Assembly: GCF_041224545.1 (NCBI RefSeq)
Contig: NZ_JBGFGP010000157.1
Span: 9,691-73,690 of the forward strand
Reading direction: 5' to 3'
Length of the DNA stretch: 64,000 nt
From: Sedimentitalea sp041224545
GTDB lineage: Bacteria; Pseudomonadota; Alphaproteobacteria; Rhodobacterales; Rhodobacteraceae
Part shown: in pieces, positions 60,416-64,000 of the stretch
Numbering within the stretch: position 1 is the first letter of the stretch
How the letters are laid out: each line of letters opens with the position of its first letter
Program-made: the position numbers and the translations under genes
The notes under the pieces: model-generated
What the model was told of the DNA's origin: nothing
The model's input: only the letters and a program-made list of their open reading frames with translations
Databases searched by the model: none

Positions 60416-60925
60416 ATGCTTGGATTTCTATTGCTGTATGTCGGGGTCGTCCTGTTTCTGAACGGCCTTTGGCTGTCGGAAAAAATCGAGGATCGCGAAA
60501 TCGTCGTCATCAACGTCGTGTCGGGTATCGTCGCTCTCCTGGTTGCGCTCGCCTCGATCTTCGGAACCGACGCCAATGAAGGCTCGATCCGTGCCGGCGC
60601 CCTGACCTTGCTGTTTGCGACCACCTATTTCTGGGTGGCTTACAACCGCCTTGTCCCGGTGAATGGGAACGGGCTGGGATGGTTCAGTCTGTTTGTCTCC
60701 ATCACGGTCCTGCCCGTCGCGGTGAGGACCTTTGCCACCGCCACGACCGCGCTCGACCTCTGGATGGGGGTCAACTGGGTCATCTGGTCCGTACTGTGGT
60801 TCATGTATTTTCTGCTGCTTGCGATGCAGCGACCGATCCTGCGCGCGACAGCCGCCGTGACCCTGTTCGCGGGCATCATCACAGGCTGGATACCCGGCTT
60901 CCTGATCCTGGACGGGTTTCTTTGA
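60416..60925 (+). CDS. amiS: AmiS/UreI-family amide transporter or channel
   Basis: This 169-residue protein has six hydrophobic helices and AmiS/UreI signs: LLYVGVVLFLNGLWL at the N-terminus, FGTDANEGSIRAGALTLLFATTYFWVAYN and VNWVIWSVLWFMYFLLLAMQ. Relatives conduct urea or short amides across the inner membrane. ATG 60416 after GGGGAAGGAACAAGA. Its place between fmdA and fmdB supports amide uptake. Confidence 0.88.
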   Translation: MLGFLLLYVGVVLFLNGLWLSEKIEDREIVVINVVSGIVALLVALASIFGTDANEGSIRAGALTLLFATTYFWVAYNRLVPVNGNGLGWFSLFVSITVLPVAVRTFATATTALDLWMGVNWVIWSVLWFMYFLLLAMQRPILRATAAVTLFAGIITGWIPGFLILDGFL

Positions 60926-60979
60926 TGGGGCCGCAGCCTCACAACTGCGCAACGAAAATCTTCTGAAGTGAGATGACAC

Positions 60980-61282
60980 ATGCCGATCTATACATACACA
61001 TGCGACAGCTGTGGCTCCTTTGACAGCTGGAACACGATCAACGACGCCTCTGACGAAATAAACTGTCCCACCTGCACCAGAGCCAGCCCACGTCAGGTAG
61101 CGCTGCCAGGGCTGAACCTGATGAACTCGACCTTGCGCGGGTACATGTCCCGGTCGGAGAAAAGCGGAAGCGAGCCCCGTGTGGTAAACAAGAAACACCT
61201 CGCCGGCTGTGGCTGCCCGATGTGCAAGATCGGAAAGCCGAAGGAACGACCGACACGATACAAATGGATGATCGGTCATTGA
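60980..61282 (+). CDS. fmdB: FmdB-family zinc ribbon protein
   Basis: This 100-residue protein starts with the FmdB signature MPIYTYTCDSCGSFDSW and has a second cysteine pair CPTC, so one zinc ribbon is complete. A C-terminal CGCPMC motif is an additional, less common metal-type site. FmdB was described as a regulator of formamidase expression in Methylophilus; its action is unclear. ATG at 60980, third in the amide group. Confidence 0.85.
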   Translation: MPIYTYTCDSCGSFDSWNTINDASDEINCPTCTRASPRQVALPGLNLMNSTLRGYMSRSEKSGSEPRVVNKKHLAGCGCPMCKIGKPKERPTRYKWMIGH

Positions 61283-61763
61283 GATGGAATGACACTGCGG
61301 ACATCGTACTCACGTGGACTGATTTTCCGGCGTTTGCCGGCATAGCCTACCATTCCGATCAGCATCAGCCGGTCGATTGGCGTCGCTGTCTGCCAAGGTG
61401 TTTAGATAGCTGCGATAGGGCACTCTCGGGACTCGGCTTCGTTCAGAGTCAGGAGACATGACCGGTCCATCCATCGCGGTTGAGAAACATATTTCCACTC
61501 CGCACATGACGGTCATCAGTGCTCAGCTTGTCGCGCGACCCGAGGAAAAGCATGTGTGGATGCGCCATACGCGCATCCGCGATCCCGAAAGGGCGACCAG
61601 ACATGTCACCGCTCCGTTTTGGGACCCGTGAAGCGCACACCAAGCCTGAAATCGATGGAATCTGCCCCAAAACGCGCCGCGTTAACGACAGCGTAATTTG
61701 AAACATTCCACTTCCTGCACTATATTGAAGTCAAAACAAGAATAAGTGTCGAGTGTGATTGCT
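61283..61763. other. Intergenic region after fmdB
   Basis: About 480 bases without a convincing gene. A minus-strand frame (61449-61706, 85 codons) reads without stop but has no recognisable family and no ribosome site. The right end is AT-richer (61690-61760) and should hold the Nudix gene promoter. Confidence 0.5.
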
Positions 61764-62231
61764 ATGAATTCTGTCCTTCACGCGGTTTGGGAGTTCTTTC
61801 CCGGCCCCCTGCTGCAACGTCCCAAGAAACTTCAGATCGGAGCGCTTTGCCATCGGGGCGAGGGCGACGAACGGGAGTATCTGCTTATCACCAGCAGGGA
61901 TACGGGGCGCTGGATCATTCCCAAGGGGTGGCCGATCCGCGGACTGAAATCGCATGAAACCGCGTTGCGCGAAGCCTGGGAAGAGGCCGGTGTCACCGGT
62001 AGCAAGGCGGCAAACGAGCCGATCGGAACCTATAGCTACAACAAGCGGCACGACACGGGCTATGCGTCACCGGTCGAAACGCTGGTCTACTCGGTTGCCG
62101 TGGGTGGGCTGCTTGACGAGTTTCCCGAAGCGCATGAACGCCGCCGGATTTGGGTTGACGCCGCAACAGCCGCCGAACTGGTAAACGAAGAAGAACTCAA
62201 ACAGATATTTCGCCGTCAAATCGCAAACTGA
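61764..62231 (+). CDS. Nudix hydrolase
   Basis: This protein is about 155 residues and has a Nudix box that reads GWPIRGLKSHETALREAWEEAGV. The REAWEEAGV part with the metal-binding glutamates is intact, while the first Glu of the canonical GX5E is replaced by Leu, as in diphosphoinositol-phosphatase-like members. RWIIPKGWP and the N-terminal RPKKLQIGAL fit that subgroup of small alphaproteobacterial Nudix proteins. ATG 61764 is preferred; an in-frame GTG at 61746 is possible. Substrate unknown. Confidence 0.85.
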   Translation: MNSVLHAVWEFFPGPLLQRPKKLQIGALCHRGEGDEREYLLITSRDTGRWIIPKGWPIRGLKSHETALREAWEEAGVTGSKAANEPIGTYSYNKRHDTGYASPVETLVYSVAVGGLLDEFPEAHERRRIWVDAATAAELVNEEELKQIFRRQIAN

Positions 62232-62310
62232 CAAAGCCGGTTTTGACCACTTGGCAATCCCGCGCCGAAAGCGTTATTTGTCATATTCCGCCGATTGGAG
62301 ATGACACATA

Positions 62311-63795
62311 ATGGCAGAGCAGCAGGGCGATCCGCGCCACCTGGAGACGCTTGATCGCGACCTTGCGCGGTTTTCAACACTGGAACTGGCGACGACCTAC
62401 GTATCGCGGCCCATGGTCGGGATCGGCGTCTCGCTGTGTTTCATCCTTCTGACCGGCGTCGCGGTGCTGTCCTTCTTCGGACAGGACAGCAATCCTGTTG
62501 TCGTTGTGATCGCCGCCTGTCTCGGCGCATACATGGCGCTGAATATCGGTGCCAATGACGTGGCCAACAACATGGGGCCGGCGGTCGGGGCCAAGGCACT
62601 CTCGATGTCCGCGGCAATCGGGATCGCCGTCGTCTGTGAAAGTGCCGGCGCCCTGATTGCTGGCGGCGACGTGGTGGAGACCATCGCCAAGGGGATAACC
62701 GCACCGGAAAGTATCGGAACCGACACGATCTTTGTCTGGGCCATGATGGCGGCGCTGCTGTCTGCCGCGCTCTGGGTCAATCTCGCGACGTGGATCGGTG
62801 CACCCGTATCCACGACCCATTCCGTGGTCGGCGGGGTCATGGGCGCGGGGGTCGCGGCGGCGGGCTTCTCCGCCGTCAGCTGGCCAACAATGGGCGCGAT
62901 CGCGGCAAGCTGGGTGATTTCACCCGTTCTGGGCGGCACGATCGCGGCTCTTTTCCTGTGGCTCATCAAGTCGCGGATTATCTATCAGGACGACAAGATT
63001 GCCGCCGCCCGCGTCTGGGTTCCCTTTCTCGTCGGTATCATGGCGGCTGCGTTCGCGTCCTACCTTGCGCTGAAGGGTCTCAAGCAGATCATCCACGTAT
63101 CGCTCTCGGCGGCGCTGGCCATCGGGCTTGTCTGCGGCGCCGTGACCTGGCTTGCGATGATCCCGGTCGTGCGGCGGCAATCTGTCGGGCTGGAGAACCG
63201 GAACAAATCGCTCAAGGTCCTGTTCGGCATCCCGCTGGTGATTTCGGCGGCGTTGCTCAGCTTCGCACATGGAGCGAATGACGTCGCGAACGCGGTCGGA
63301 CCGCTCGCCGCCATCGTTTACGCCTCTCAATCCGGCGATTTGGGAAGCGCCATCAGCATCCCGACCTGGGTCATGGTGATCGGGGCCTTCGGAATTTCGT
63401 TCGGGCTGTTCCTGTTCGGGCCGAAGCTGATCCGCATGGTCGGCGGCCAGATTACCAAGCTCAACCCGATGCGTGCCTATTGCGTTGCATTGTCGGCGGC
63501 ACTCACCGTCATCGTGGCCAGCTGGCTTGGCCTGCCCGTCAGTTCGACACATATCGCCGTTGGCGGCGTATTCGGTGTGGGCTTCTTTCGTGAATGGCAC
63601 TCCGAGCAGCGCATTCGCAAGGCACAGGCGAAATTCCCCGACAGACCCGTTTACGCACCCGAAGAACGCAAACGCAGAAAGCTGGTGCGCAGGTCGCACT
63701 TCATGACCATCATCGCCGCCTGGGTCATCACGGTTCCCGCCGCCGCAATCCTTTCGGCAGTCATCTTCTATCTGATCAACACGACGCTCCCATGA
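62311..63795 (+). CDS. pit: PiT-family inorganic phosphate transporter
   Basis: This 494-residue membrane protein has the two PiT signatures NIGANDVANNMGPAVGAKA and FAHGANDVANAVGPLAA, each followed by the PVSTTHSVVGG / PVSSTHIAVGG half-repeat motifs. This is the inverted-repeat build of the family. It is a low-affinity, cation-driven phosphate (or sulfate) importer. ATG 62311 follows GGAGATGACACATA. A hydrophilic N-terminus of about 35 residues is usual for this subgroup. Single gene. Confidence 0.92.
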   Translation: MAEQQGDPRHLETLDRDLARFSTLELATTYVSRPMVGIGVSLCFILLTGVAVLSFFGQDSNPVVVVIAACLGAYMALNIGANDVANNMGPAVGAKALSMSAAIGIAVVCESAGALIAGGDVVETIAKGITAPESIGTDTIFVWAMMAALLSAALWVNLATWIGAPVSTTHSVVGGVMGAGVAAAGFSAVSWPTMGAIAASWVISPVLGGTIAALFLWLIKSRIIYQDDKIAAARVWVPFLVGIMAAAFASYLALKGLKQIIHVSLSAALAIGLVCGAVTWLAMIPVVRRQSVGLENRNKSLKVLFGIPLVISAALLSFAHGANDVANAVGPLAAIVYASQSGDLGSAISIPTWVMVIGAFGISFGLFLFGPKLIRMVGGQITKLNPMRAYCVALSAALTVIVASWLGLPVSSTHIAVGGVFGVGFFREWHSEQRIRKAQAKFPDRPVYAPEERKRRKLVRRSHFMTIIAAWVITVPAAAILSAVIFYLINTTLP

Positions 63796-63884
63796 CAACG
63801 CGCGCCACCGGTTAAAGCGTTTCGTCGCTCATCGAAGACATATCCTGCGAACCTTGGGTCCAGCCTCATTGATCGTCAAAGAAG

Positions 63885-64000
63885 CTAGAAGAGGACGGTA
63901 GCAGCCAGGGCGACGGCGGAGAGGACTGTCTTCGCGCATCTGTCGTAGCGTGTGGCCACGCGACGCCAATCCGTCAAACGGCCAAACATGATCTCGCGGT
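63885..64000 (-). mobile_element. IS5-type transposase, C-terminal end, cut by the window edge
   Basis: On the minus strand the last 38 codons before a TAG read EIMFGRLTDWRRVATRYDRC, then a K-T-x2-S-A-V-A-L-A-A-T-V-x-F ending. That is the typical C-terminus of the second frame of IS5-family transposases common in Rhodobacteraceae. The rest lies beyond the right edge. The IS end with its inverted repeat should lie within about 63840-63885, but I cannot fix it from one end. Confidence 0.8.

Noticed and set aside
61449..61706. Minus-strand 85-codon frame between fmdB and the Nudix gene
   Set aside because: It has no convincing start signal or family resemblance. It might be a decayed gene, but nothing positive supports that.

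Overview
The window looks like chromosome of a marine alphaproteobacterium of the Rhodobacteraceae (Roseobacter group). It has high G+C and dense operons with ATGA/GTGA overlaps. It carries a Paracoccus-type denitrification cluster, an RpoE-ChrR singlet-oxygen pair as known from Rhodobacter sphaeroides, and osmolyte and methylamine genes of the roseobacter type. I saw no rRNA operon, CRISPR array, prophage or replication origin. Mobile DNA appears only at the extreme right edge (the end of an IS5-type transposase).

Region by region. (1) 1-7,035: the tail of an ApbE flavin transferase, a flavin reductase, a glycine betaine/proline-type ABC transporter (ATPase, permease, binding protein), a LysR regulator and a non-pyrrolysine MttB-family methyltransferase. 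(2) 7,213-14,134: a dimethylglycine-dehydrogenase-like flavoprotein, then a tight four-gene run: CuyA/DcyD-like PLP lyase, DegT aminotransferase, Asp/Glu-type racemase and a HisD/HpsN-like dehydrogenase. I propose, as a hypothesis, that the run degrades a sulfonated amino alcohol such as cysteinolic acid. (3) 14,179-21,811: an Lrp regulator divergent from a branched-chain (isoleucine-type) catabolic operon: thiolase remnant, acyl-CoA dehydrogenase, SDR and all four subunits of branched-chain keto-acid dehydrogenase. (4) 21,894-29,572: two divergent operons of membrane-lipid and oxidative-stress genes next to rpoE-chrR. Three promoter-like sites of the form TGATCC-N18-TAnnnn lie before the two operons and before rpoE. 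(5) 29,680-53,494: nirSECF(DL)GHJN on the minus strand, nirI-nnrS-norCBQDEF on the plus strand, a Crp/Fnr regulator, a hemA copy, a small cytochrome c, a NirX/NosX-type ApbE and an unusual DUF1996/SGNH/SH3 secreted protein. Two identical 18-bp NNR boxes and three related sites tie this region together. No nar, nap or nos genes are present here. (6) 53,792-61,282: tRNA-Gly, then a permease-histidine kinase fusion, a REC-histidine kinase hybrid and an OmpR-type regulator next to fmdA-amiS-fmdB (short-chain amide use). (7) 61,764-64,000: a Nudix hydrolase, a PiT phosphate transporter and the IS end.

The least ordinary system is (6). A nucleobase-transporter-like (NCS1) protein carries an eight-cysteine module and a full histidine kinase. 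It is translationally coupled to a second kinase that has its own receiver, with an OmpR regulator convergent to both. A tandem 10-bp-period TTACAAAA repeat lies just before the amidase operon. This suggests a transporter-type sensor for a small amide or its breakdown product. The second candidate is the cuyA-degT-racemase-hisD run. The third is the DUF1996-SGNH-SH3 fusion.

All functional names rest on protein patterns read by eye. No database search was possible.
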